Shown here: positions 1 through 6,394 of the stretch, piece by piece
Numbering within the stretch: position 1 is the first letter of the stretch
Layout of the letters: each line of letters begins with the position of its first letter
Assembly: GCA_934402155.1 (NCBI GenBank)
Contig: CAKRTP010000071.1
Span: 1 to 9,061 of the forward strand
Origin: an uncultured Blautia sp.
Lineage (GTDB): Bacteria; Bacillota; Clostridia; Lachnospirales; Lachnospiraceae
Length of the DNA: 9,061 bases
Direction of reading: 5' to 3'
The notes under the pieces: generated by a model
What the model was told of the DNA's origin: nothing
Database searches by the model: none
The model's input: the letters and a program-made list of their open reading frames with translations, nothing else
Program-made: the position numbers and the translations under genes

Positions 1-1
1 G

Positions 2-76
2 ACAGGACATGAGGTTCTGCGTCAGGGAATCTTTTATGTTGTAGAGCGGAATGCAGTATGCTATAATACACACTAG
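2..76 (+). CDS. possible 3' end of an upstream gene (partial, unidentified)
   Basis: One plus-strand frame is open from the window edge for 24 codons and ends at TAG 74-76. Its residues include GHEVLRQGIFYVVERN, which look protein-like, while the other two plus frames stop at 10-12 and 42-44. I do not recognise the peptide. Its last codons overlap the likely larE promoter, which is possible but weakens the case. It may equally be non-coding leader. In relatives larE often follows larB or larC, but this tail does not obviously match either. Confidence 0.2.
   Translation, partial: TGHEVLRQGIFYVVERNAVCYNTH
39..67 (+). promoter_or_regulatory. promoter for larE-tcdA (extended -10)
   Basis: A perfect -10 hexamer TATAAT lies at 62-67. 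It is preceded by TGC at 59-61, giving a TGN-extended -10. A weak -35, TTGTAG at 39-44, sits 17 bp upstream. Transcription would start near 73-76, about 30 bp before the larE ATG. This is a vegetative (sigma-A type) promoter by pattern only. Confidence 0.6.
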
Positions 77-83
77 TATGCTA
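55..83 (+). repeat. 9-bp direct repeat flanking the larE -10 (possible operator)
   Basis: AGTATGCTA occurs twice, at 55-63 and 75-83, exactly 20 bp apart. The first copy runs into the -10 box and the second lies just past the expected start point. The second copy is also the core of a near-palindrome, CTAGTATGCTAG at 73-84, with 5 of 6 pairs matching. A spacing of two helical turns around a promoter suggests a repressor site, but no regulator is known from the window. Confidence 0.35.
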
Positions 84-104
84 GGTTAAAAGGAGCGTTT
101 AGTA

Positions 105-935
105 ATGAGTATCCATGATAAATATAAAGTATTACAGCAGAATCTGAAGGAAATGGGAAGCGTTGCAGTTGCTTTTTCCAGCGGTGTGGATTCTACTTTC
201 CTTCTGAAAGCAGCACTGGAAGCACTTGGTGGAGAGAATGTGATTGCAGTTACCGCAAGCTCCTGTTCTTTCCCGGAGAGAGAGCTGAAGGAAGCGAAGG
301 AATTCTGTGAGAAAAACGGTGTGCGTCATATCATCTGCAAATCCGAAGAACTGGATATCGACGGTTTCCGCCAGAATCCGAAGAACCGCTGCTATCTCTG
401 CAAGCATGAACTCTTTGAGAAAATCTGGGAGATTGCCCGTGAAAATGGCATGAATGCAGTTGCTGAGGGTTCCAATATGGACGACAATGGTGACTATCGT
501 CCAGGTCTGATCGCAGTCAAGGAACTTGGTGTCCGCAGCCCGCTTCGTCAGGCAGAACTTTACAAAGAAGAAATCCGCGAACTTTCCAAAGAAATGGGAC
601 TTCCGACCTGGGACAAACAGTCCTTTGCCTGTCTTTCCTCCCGTTTCGTTTACGGCGAGACCATCAGTGAGAAAAAACTCGGCATGGTAGACAAGGCAGA
701 GCAGCTTCTTCTGGACATGGGATTCCATCAGGTGCGTGTCCGTATCCACGGAAACATCGCCAGAATCGAAGTTCTTCCAGATGAGATCACCAAAATCGTC
801 GAGGATGGCAACAGAACAAAAATCGCAAATCAGCTCAAAGAATATGGTTTTGACTATGTAACTCTCGATCTTCTGGGCTACCGTACCGGAAGTATGAATG
901 AAACACTGGATGAAAAAGAAAAGGAGATTAAATAA
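105..935 (+). CDS. larE: ATP-dependent sacrificial sulfur transferase LarE
   Basis: LarE is a cytoplasmic PP-loop ATPase. It adenylates the pyridinium dicarboxylate mononucleotide made by LarB and installs sulfur on it, giving the thiocarboxylate ligand that LarC then loads with nickel (the NPN cofactor of lactate racemase LarA). The PP-loop signature SSGVDST is at residues 25-31 and the conserved YRPGL at 131-135. C96 and C99 form RCYLCK, and C176 lies in FACLSSR. In the single-Cys type an equivalent cysteine gives up its own sulfur; homologues with all three cysteines can hold an iron-sulfur cluster, so this looks like the three-Cys type. The length of 276 aa is normal. AGGAG at 91-95, nine bases before the ATG, supports the start. 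tcdA follows with no gap. LarA, LarB and LarC are not identifiable in the window. Confidence 0.93.
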   Translation: MSIHDKYKVLQQNLKEMGSVAVAFSSGVDSTFLLKAALEALGGENVIAVTASSCSFPERELKEAKEFCEKNGVRHIICKSEELDIDGFRQNPKNRCYLCKHELFEKIWEIARENGMNAVAEGSNMDDNGDYRPGLIAVKELGVRSPLRQAELYKEEIRELSKEMGLPTWDKQSFACLSSRFVYGETISEKKLGMVDKAEQLLLDMGFHQVRVRIHGNIARIEVLPDEITKIVEDGNRTKIANQLKEYGFDYVTLDLLGYRTGSMNETLDEKEKEIK

Positions 936-1694
936 ATGCTGAATCAGTTTTCCAGAACAGAACTGTTATTTGGTAAAGAAGCCATGGAGAAACTGGCAGA
1001 CTCCAGAGTTGCCGTTTTTGGAATCGGTGGAGTCGGCGGTTATACCGTAGAGGCACTTGTACGAAGTGGAGTTGGTAAACTTGACCTGATCGACGACGAC
1101 AAAGTCTGCCTCACCAACCTGAACCGTCAGATCATTGCCACCAGAAGCACCGTTGGAAAATACAAAGTCGATGTCATGAAAGACCGTATCCTCGACATCA
1201 ACCCAAAGGCAGAAGTCAATGTCCACAAATGCTTTTACCTTCCGGAAACCAAGGATGAGTTTGATTTTTCTCAGTATGATTACGTTGTAGATGCAGTCGA
1301 TACCGTAACTGCAAAGATCCAACTCGTCATGGAAGCCAAAGAAGCCGGCGTTCCGATCATCAGCAGTATGGGAGCCGGAAACAAACTTGACCCGACGGCT
1401 TTTCAGGTAGCAGACATCTACAAAACATCTGTCTGCCCATTAGCCAAAGTCATGCGTCGTGAACTCAAAAAACGTGGAATTAAGAAGCTCAAAGTGGTAT
1501 ACTCTCAGGAGAAACCGATCCGTCCGATCGAGGATATGTCCATCAGCTGCCGTACACACTGTATCTGTCCTCCGGGCGCAGCGCACAAATGCACAGAGCG
1601 TCGTGATATCCCAGGTTCCACAGCCTTTGTTCCGTCCGTAGTCGGACTGATCATCGCAGGAGAGGTGATCAAAGACCTGGCAGGGAAAAGCTAA
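936..1694 (+). CDS. tcdA: tRNA threonylcarbamoyladenosine dehydratase TcdA (CsdL family)
   Basis: This is an E1/ThiF-like enzyme that uses ATP to cyclise t6A at position 37 of ANN-decoding tRNAs to ct6A, tuning decoding in the cytoplasm. The nucleotide-binding GIGGVGG is at residues 29-35, an acidic strand end at D53-D55, the E1 signature NLNRQ at 61-65, DAVDT at 119-123 and SMGAGNKLDP at 144-153. The C-terminal part carries C205, C209, C211 and HKCTERRDIPGS at 217-228, conserved in this family. At 252 aa it is a normal bacterial length. Its ATG directly follows the larE stop (933-935), and its Shine-Dalgarno AAGGAGATT (921-929) lies inside the larE 3' end, so the two are probably co-transcribed and translationally coupled. 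ThiF and MoeB are alternatives, but the dehydratase-type C-terminus argues for TcdA. Confidence 0.9.
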   Translation: MLNQFSRTELLFGKEAMEKLADSRVAVFGIGGVGGYTVEALVRSGVGKLDLIDDDKVCLTNLNRQIIATRSTVGKYKVDVMKDRILDINPKAEVNVHKCFYLPETKDEFDFSQYDYVVDAVDTVTAKIQLVMEAKEAGVPIISSMGAGNKLDPTAFQVADIYKTSVCPLAKVMRRELKKRGIKKLKVVYSQEKPIRPIEDMSISCRTHCICPPGAAHKCTERRDIPGSTAFVPSVVGLIIAGEVIKDLAGKS

Positions 1695-1744
1695 AAAACG
1701 ATTTGATGATAAGATAAAATCATCATATGGAATGTGTTTCAGAC

Positions 1745-1754
1745 AGAGGAGGGG
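1745..1754 (+). promoter_or_regulatory. ribosome binding site deciding the start at 1761
   Basis: AGAGGAGGGG lies six bases before ATG 1761. The more upstream in-frame ATG at 1734 has no such site, and its extra nine residues would bury the signal peptide. The start at 1761 is therefore preferred. Confidence 0.8.
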
Positions 1755-1760
1755 AAGTAT

Positions 1761-3059
1761 ATGAAAAGAAAAGCAGCAGTACTTGCATTAACAGTTGCGA
1801 TGACAATGGCAGTCAGCGGAAGCGTTTATGCAGAACCGAAGTCAACAGAGGCAGGGCCAGGTATCACTGAAAATCCTGAGGAGTCAGAAGCGAGATCTTC
1901 TGCGGCGGAAGGCTGCGAGGCCGGTCATCATACCTGGAGCGAATGGACCGTGACAATACCGGCAGACTGTGTGACAGAGGGACAACAGACGAGAAACTGT
2001 AAGCTGTGTAAAGTTACAGAAACAGTACCCATAGAGAAAAATGATAAGCACGATCTGAAAGAAATCTCACGGCAGGAAGCAACAGAGGATAGTTCTGGAT
2101 TTATTCTGTATGAATGTAAGCGAGAGGGCTGTGATTACCAGCGAAAAGAGATACTTCTGACAGAGGAAGAGACTTCTTCTGGAGAAGTGGATGGAGAACA
2201 GAATCAGGAAGAGAACACAGACATTGATGAAGCAGACATAAATAATTCTGATGCTGACGACACAGGCGAAAATGACTGTGCAGAAAATGATAATGAGGAG
2301 GAACTTCCGGCTGAGGATACAGAAGAAGGATCGGCAAGCTTTGCATATGATTCTTCTTCAGAAATTATTGCGGAGTATGATCCGGAAACAGCAAGTGGTA
2401 CACGTGAGATCGTCAGCGATCCGTCTGATCCATCGTCGACAGAAGAGGTTGAGGGGAAAGCGGTGCCTGAGGGAATCGTTGAAGTAAAAAAAGATTCGGA
2501 CGGAAATATTACAGATCTTGCAATTTCTGATTCAGTGGAAGAGATAAAGCATGGTTTTTCTTTTAAAAGTGAGAGTAAGACTTTGCACTCAATCGCGATC
2601 ATCAGCAGCAAAGTTCCGGGAGCACGCTGGATCGTTCTGAATGCAAAGAAACCGGTTTTTGAACTTGGAATCCATCTGAAACCGACGGAAAATGGGATGA
2701 TAATGACACTTACCGAAGATCAGAAACCTGTTAAGATCATAAAAATTGCAGCGGACAAAAAGAAACTCGTATTCACGACTTCCACGGGAGGAAGCTGTGA
2801 GATCAATCAGGAAATCCAGAATTTTACAGTTAACAGCGAGGCAAAAAATTCCACAGAGATGGAGGTTTATGAAGTTGTTTTTGGTGAAATGAACAGTTCA
2901 AAACCATACATTGAACTGACCAGTTCAAATATATTAAAATCCGAAAATATTTCTCAGACCGGAGATATGTCATCACAGAAAGATACAAAACTTTACTGGC
3001 TTCAGCAGTACAATGATGAGGCACAGATACCGGTTGTCATAACGATATATCAGATGTGA
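1761..3059 (+). CDS. secreted protein with Cys/His modules and acidic linker, function unknown
   Basis: I do not recognise the protein as a whole. From the start at 1761 it has 432 aa. Residues 1-24 are a clear Sec signal peptide: KRK, a hydrophobic core, then VYA before E25. Residues 56-97 resemble a module I recall from gut Firmicute surface proteins: HHTWSEWTV, C70, TRNC at 77-80 with C83, then H97. A second degenerate copy covers about 97-130 with C119 and C124. The paired cysteines could bind metal or form disulfides. Residues 135-199 are very rich in Asp and Glu. From about 200 to the end is a mixed, probably beta-rich region with no motif I know. There is no LPXTG, SLH, lipobox or C-terminal membrane anchor, so it is likely released or loosely held. 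It follows tcdA by 66 bp, with no convincing promoter between, and ends at a strong terminator. A longer 441-aa start at 1734 is less likely. Confidence 0.8.
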   Translation: MKRKAAVLALTVAMTMAVSGSVYAEPKSTEAGPGITENPEESEARSSAAEGCEAGHHTWSEWTVTIPADCVTEGQQTRNCKLCKVTETVPIEKNDKHDLKEISRQEATEDSSGFILYECKREGCDYQRKEILLTEEETSSGEVDGEQNQEENTDIDEADINNSDADDTGENDCAENDNEEELPAEDTEEGSASFAYDSSSEIIAEYDPETASGTREIVSDPSDPSSTEEVEGKAVPEGIVEVKKDSDGNITDLAISDSVEEIKHGFSFKSESKTLHSIAIISSKVPGARWIVLNAKKPVFELGIHLKPTENGMIMTLTEDQKPVKIIKIAADKKKLVFTTSTGGSCEINQEIQNFTVNSEAKNSTEMEVYEVVFGEMNSSKPYIELTSSNILKSENISQTGDMSSQKDTKLYWLQQYNDEAQIPVVITIYQM

Positions 3060-3120
3060 GATGACTCTCACCTGAGAAAAGTAAAATCGTGAAATAAATA
3101 ACGAAAAAGGCAAAAAAACA

Positions 3121-3165
3121 GGTCATTATCCTCGAAATCAGAGGATAATGACCTTGGTTTTTTTT
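3121..3165. terminator. bidirectional intrinsic terminator
   Basis: There is a perfect 13-bp stem, GGTCATTATCCTC at 3121-3133 with its complement at 3141-3153, and a 7-base loop. On the plus strand it is followed by eight Ts (3158-3165). On the minus strand the A run 3112-3118 gives seven Us after the stem. It sits between two convergent genes and should end both the secreted-protein transcript and the pyk transcript. Confidence 0.92.
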
Positions 3166-3176
3166 GTATACAATTT

Positions 3177-4601
3177 TTAGTATTCGCCGACAACAGTTGC
3201 TTTGAGCAGATTGGTGTTACCGGAGCGGCCAAGCGGTACACCAACAGTAAGAACAACAACATCGCCTTCTTTGACATAGCCGCTTTCTTCAGCTGCTTCT
3301 GTAGCGTGAAGGAGAAGAATCTCCATGCTGTATTCTTCCTTGGTCAGGAGTGGCGTAACACCCCAAACCAGGTTCAGCTGACGCCAGATACGTTCATTTG
3401 GAGTGCATGCGATGATCGGACATCCCGGACGATATTTGGAAACCATACGTGCAGTATTACCGGAACGGGTAACTGCAATAATAGCCTTTGCATTCAGATC
3501 AATCGCTGTCATGCAGGTTGCATGAGAGATTGCTGTGGTTACGTTTGTAGCGTGCTCCTTGGTGCGAACGCTGAACTGCTGATTAAATTCAATATCAGCT
3601 TCAGTACGAACTGCGATCTTGACCATAGTCTTGAGGGCTTCTACAGGGTATTTACCTGCGGCAGTTTCACCGGAAAGCATGATTGCACTTGTTCCCTGAT
3701 AGATCGCATTGGCAACGTCGGTGGTCTCCGCACGTGTCGGACGCGGGTTCTTGATCATGGAATCCAGCATCTGAGTAGCTGTGATGACCTGTTTTCCTGC
3801 AGTATATACTTTGGCAATGATATCCTTCTGGATAACCGGTACATCCTCAAGTGGAATCTCAACACCCATATCACCACGGGCGATCATGATACCGTCAGCA
3901 GCTTCGATGATGCTGTCGATGTTGTCAACACCCTGCTGGTTCTCGATCTTGGCGATGATCTTGATGTCATGTCCACCGTTTTTCTCGAGAATATCACGGA
4001 TTTCTTTGACATCGGCTGCTGTTCTGGTGAAAGAGGCTGCAATGAAGTCATAGCCTTCTTTGATACCAAACAGGATATCGTCATGATCCTTAGGGCTGAT
4101 GAAAGGCATGTTTACTTCTACACCAGGAAGATTGACACCCTTTTTGTTGCCGAGAACACCACCGTTTATTACTTTACAGACAATGTCCTGACCTTTGATC
4201 TTCTTGACTTCCAGTCCGATCAGACCGTCATCGATCAGAATGCTGTTGCCAGGTTTGACATCTTTATATAATTCCTTATAGGTAACGGAAACGATGTTGT
4301 CATTTCCTACGATTTCCTCTGCGGTTAAAGTAAATTCCTGACCTTCCTTCAGAGTGATCTTGCCATTTTCAAATTCGCGGATACGAATTTCAGGACCTTT
4401 TGTATCGAGAAGCGCAGCTACCGGTTTACCAAGACGTGTACGAATTTCTTTTAAGCTATCAATACGACCTTTCTGCTCATCGTGTAAACCATGGGAGAAG
4501 TTGAAACGTGCAACGTTCATTCCTTCTTTAACGAGTTTTTCCAGAACACCGTCCTTATCAGTAGACGGACCAAGGGTACAGATAATTTTTGTTTTGCGCA
4601 T
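3177..4601 (-). CDS. pyk: pyruvate kinase
   Basis: Pyruvate kinase converts phosphoenolpyruvate and ADP to pyruvate and ATP, the last step of glycolysis, in the cytoplasm. Seen here are ARFNFSHG at 31-38 (R32, N34, S36), DTKGPEIR at 66-73 in front of the B domain, KKGVNLPG at 143-150, catalytic K218 with Mg ligand E220 in IIAKIEN, MIARGDMGVE at 239-248 with D244, and ATQMLDSM at 275-282. The allosteric C-terminal domain covers about 350-474. With 474 aa it is the short form and lacks the extra PEP-utiliser-like C-terminal domain found on the roughly 585-aa Bacillus enzymes. AGGAGG (complement of 4608-4613), six bases before the ATG, fixes the start. It has its own promoter(s) and shares a terminator with the convergent gene. 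It lies 141 bp after the ClC gene on the same strand but is probably a separate unit. Confidence 0.97.
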   Translation of the reverse strand: MRKTKIICTLGPSTDKDGVLEKLVKEGMNVARFNFSHGLHDEQKGRIDSLKEIRTRLGKPVAALLDTKGPEIRIREFENGKITLKEGQEFTLTAEEIVGNDNIVSVTYKELYKDVKPGNSILIDDGLIGLEVKKIKGQDIVCKVINGGVLGNKKGVNLPGVEVNMPFISPKDHDDILFGIKEGYDFIAASFTRTAADVKEIRDILEKNGGHDIKIIAKIENQQGVDNIDSIIEAADGIMIARGDMGVEIPLEDVPVIQKDIIAKVYTAGKQVITATQMLDSMIKNPRPTRAETTDVANAIYQGTSAIMLSGETAAGKYPVEALKTMVKIAVRTEADIEFNQQFSVRTKEHATNVTTAISHATCMTAIDLNAKAIIAVTRSGNTARMVSKYRPGCPIIACTPNERIWRQLNLVWGVTPLLTKEEYSMEILLLHATEAAEESGYVKEGDVVVLTVGVPLGRSGNTNLLKATVVGEY

Positions 4602-4642
4602 AAATTTCCTCCTACTTTTCTTTACCTAAAAAATACACCTTT

Positions 4643-4670
4643 ATTCTAACATATTATTCTTAATGTACAA
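4643..4670 (-). promoter_or_regulatory. promoter for pyk (proximal, extended -10)
   Basis: Reading the minus strand, -35 TTGTAC (complement of 4665-4670), a 16-bp spacer, and -10 TAGAAT (complement of 4643-4648) preceded by TATGT, which is an extended -10. The start would lie about 35 bases upstream of the pyk ATG. Confidence 0.6.
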
Positions 4671-4699
4671 GTAAAGATTTTGATAAATTAGATGTTAAA

Positions 4700-4708
4700 A
4701 TTATAACA
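4700..4708 (-). promoter_or_regulatory. possible second (distal) pyk promoter
   Basis: On the minus strand TGTTATAAT (complement of 4700-4708) is a perfect extended -10, but there is no good -35. It lies about 55 bp upstream of the proximal -10. The surrounding stretch 4614-4742 is very AT-rich, so a chance match is possible. Confidence 0.35.
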
Positions 4709-4742
4709 ATTTTTCGATAAAATCACAGTTAAACAGAACCTG

Positions 4743-6038
4743 TTAAAATCGAGTATGACGGTTGATGTACTTTGCTTTGTATTTGGAGTAAACAATTGTC
4801 TGGTCTTTGTACAGTCCATAATATCCGGAGACAGCATAACTGATTGAAACTGCGATCAGGTAATAGGAAACTCCGCGGAAACCAAACAGCTCAAAGGCAA
4901 TCAGGATAGAGGTGATCGGGCAGTTGGTGACGCCGCAGAAAAGTGCTGCCATACCTGCCGCCGCACACAGAGAAGGTGAGATTCCCAGAAGATGTCCCAT
5001 CAGGCAGCCAAAGGTGGCACCGATACAGAAGGACGGGACAATCTCGCCGCCGCGGAATCCGGCCTTCATGGTCAGAGCTGTGAGAAGCATTTTCCATAAG
5101 AAATCCAGAGGACGAGTCTGTCCTTCTTCCACTGCAAGTTCAATAAGATTGTTTCCGGCACCCATATAGTCGGTTGTGCGGAGAAGGAGAGTGATGGCAA
5201 TAATGATCGCACTTGCAGCCAGAATCCGTATATACGGGTTTTTGAAATATCTGGAATAAAGTGTACCGACTGCACGAAGCAGCATACAGAAAAGAATACT
5301 GATCGCGGCACAGGCAACAGCAACAATGACCATTTTGGTGCCTGTGATAACAGACAGCTCCGGGATATTTACGACATGAAAAGATTCCGGATTGATATCA
5401 AAACCGGCAGCAAATTCTGATGCGATCAGGGATGAGATCACACAGGGAACAAGTGCCGCATAGTACATGACACCGACACTGATGACTTCCATTGAAAAAA
5501 CAGCAGCAGCCATTGGTGTGCCGAAGACAGCGGCGAAGGCTGCACTCATGCCGCACATAACCATAACATGCCGGTCTTCTTCATCCAGATGAAACCAGCT
5601 TCCGAGCTGATTTCCGATACTTCCGCCAAGCTGGATAGCTGCACCCTCACGACCGGCAGAACCTCCGGATAGATGAGTGAGGATCGTAGAGACAAAGATC
5701 AGAGGTGCAGAGAGGAAAGGTACGTCATCCTGTGAACGGATGGTAGAGAGAACCTGGTTTGTACCTCCATCTTCGCGGCCGAATTTCTGATAGAGGAATA
5801 CGATGATGAGACCTGATATTGGAAGCAGGAAAAATATCCATGTGTTCTGTGTACGATAAGTAGTAGCAAGTTTCAGTGCCCGCGCAAAAAGGCTGCTGAA
5901 AAAACCTACAGTCAGCCCGGTCAGTATTGCCAGGATGAGCCATTTGATCAGATTTGTCATATCATACCGGATATGACCGACGTAATATTCCAGGTTTCGC
6001 GTTTCTTCCGGATTATTTTTATCCTGAGTGTTGTTCAT
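4743..6038 (-). CDS. ClC-family anion channel/antiporter (atypical selectivity motifs)
   Basis: This is a polytopic inner-membrane protein of the ClC fold, moving chloride or a related anion, often in exchange for protons. With 431 aa it has many hydrophobic segments and a hydrophilic N-terminus. The gating-glutamate motif is GREGAAIQLGG at 129-139 (E131). The family GSGIP motif is replaced by GGTNQ at 91-95. The inner proton-glutamate region reads FSMEV at 181-185 with a single Glu. The usual GxFxP is GGEIVP at 330-335. The Glu in that last motif recalls the fluoride/proton antiporter (CLC-F) clade, but the fit is partial, so substrate is open. No CBS domains follow. The start at 6038 is chosen over 6074 because GGGGAGG (complement of 6045-6051) lies six bases upstream. 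It follows copA by 137 bp, with a structured leader between. Confidence 0.88.
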   Translation of the reverse strand: MNNTQDKNNPEETRNLEYYVGHIRYDMTNLIKWLILAILTGLTVGFFSSLFARALKLATTYRTQNTWIFFLLPISGLIIVFLYQKFGREDGGTNQVLSTIRSQDDVPFLSAPLIFVSTILTHLSGGSAGREGAAIQLGGSIGNQLGSWFHLDEEDRHVMVMCGMSAAFAAVFGTPMAAAVFSMEVISVGVMYYAALVPCVISSLIASEFAAGFDINPESFHVVNIPELSVITGTKMVIVAVACAAISILFCMLLRAVGTLYSRYFKNPYIRILAASAIIIAITLLLRTTDYMGAGNNLIELAVEEGQTRPLDFLWKMLLTALTMKAGFRGGEIVPSFCIGATFGCLMGHLLGISPSLCAAAGMAALFCGVTNCPITSILIAFELFGFRGVSYYLIAVSISYAVSGYYGLYKDQTIVYSKYKAKYINRHTRF

Positions 6039-6044
6039 AAGTTT

Positions 6045-6051
6045 CCTCCCC
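6045..6051 (-). promoter_or_regulatory. ribosome binding site deciding the ClC start at 6038
   Basis: The minus strand reads GGGGAGG here, six bases before ATG at 6038. The upstream in-frame ATG at 6074 lies inside the bulge of the leader hairpin and has no Shine-Dalgarno sequence, so it is unlikely to be used. Confidence 0.8.
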
Positions 6052-6065
6052 GTAAAGTAAATGTA

Positions 6066-6115
6066 CTCAGACATGCAACAAACGGTTCCGTGAATGATCT
6101 GCGGAACCGTCTGAG
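6066..6115 (-). promoter_or_regulatory. structured leader hairpin before the ClC gene (possible attenuator or weak terminator)
   Basis: On the minus strand a 9-bp perfect inner stem, ACGGTTCCG (6110-6102) with CGGAACCGT (6090-6082), closes an 11-base loop. An outer CTCAG (6115-6111) pairs with CTGAG (6070-6066), leaving an 11-base one-sided bulge (6081-6071). The outer stem can grow to CTCAGAC/GTCTGAG only by taking two pairs from the inner one. The 3' side lies 14 bases upstream of the ribosome binding site. The inner stem is followed by TTTGTT, a poor U tract, so it could also be a weak terminator of the copper operon. I do not recognise a known riboswitch class. Confidence 0.55.
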
Positions 6116-6175
6116 ATGTATAATTTATAAAACCCTATAAATATGAGATATTAAAGTGCTTGTGATCAGGCAGGT

Positions 6176-6394
6176 TTATTCCTGAGTGATACCGGTTACC
6201 TCATAGCCGGCATCCTTGATGGTCTGTCGAACTTTGTCCTCGTCGACCTTCTCCGGTGCGGTGAAAACAGTAGTCTTATTTTCGTGAGAAGACACTACAT
6301 CTTCAGCACCGAATACTTTTTTGATTGCTTCATTTACATGTGCTTCACAGTGCGGGCACATCATTCCCTCAACATTAACTGTAACTTTTACCAT
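6176..6394 (-). CDS. possible free CopZ-like copper chaperone from an internal start in copA
   Basis: ATG at 6394 (copA residue 780) is in frame with copA and opens a 72-aa HMA protein, [16 protein letters not shown] onward, with metal-binding C13 and C16. That is close to the size of stand-alone CopZ chaperones (about 70 aa), which carry Cu+ to CopA in the cytoplasm. AAGGAG (complement of 6404-6409) lies nine bases upstream, the same spacing as in front of larE. The preceding linker DNA is AT-rich like an intergenic spacer. Either the domain is only the C-terminal end of CopA, or it is also made separately. Both readings fit the sequence, and only the internal start is uncertain. Confidence 0.4.
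   Translation of the reverse strand: MVKVTVNVEGMMCPHCEAHVNEAIKKVFGAEDVVSSHENKTTVFTAPEKVDEDKVRQTIKDAGYEVTGITQE

Noticed and set aside
132..749. 205-codon open frame on the minus strand antisense to larE
   Set aside because: Overlaps a clear larE throughout and shows no family motif.
1704..1725. 7-bp hairpin (TGATGAT/ATCATCA) after tcdA as a terminator
   Set aside because: The stem is weak and AT-only apart from two G-C pairs, and no T run follows. Read-through into the secreted-protein gene is possible.
1734..1760. Upstream ATG at 1734 as start of the secreted protein
   Set aside because: It lacks a Shine-Dalgarno sequence and would put nine polar residues ahead of a textbook signal peptide that starts at 1761 behind AGAGGAGGGG.
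2204..2611. Ser-rich 135-codon open frame on the minus strand
   Set aside because: It is the reverse image of the acidic linker of the secreted protein (GAA/GAT codons read as TTC/ATC and TCT-type codons), so not a separate gene.
3306..4271. 321-codon open frame on the plus strand antisense to pyk
   Set aside because: Fully inside pyruvate kinase, odd low-complexity Cys/Asp composition, no family match, no supported start.
4717..4742. Short inverted repeat (AACAG/CTGTT) just after the ClC stop as a terminator
   Set aside because: Only 5 bp of stem with a 3-base loop and no U tract. Too weak to call.
6039..6175. Fluoride riboswitch upstream of the ClC gene
   Set aside because: The leader has a strong hairpin, but I could not find the conserved pseudoknot sequences of that class. 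An Infernal scan with the crcB model would settle it.
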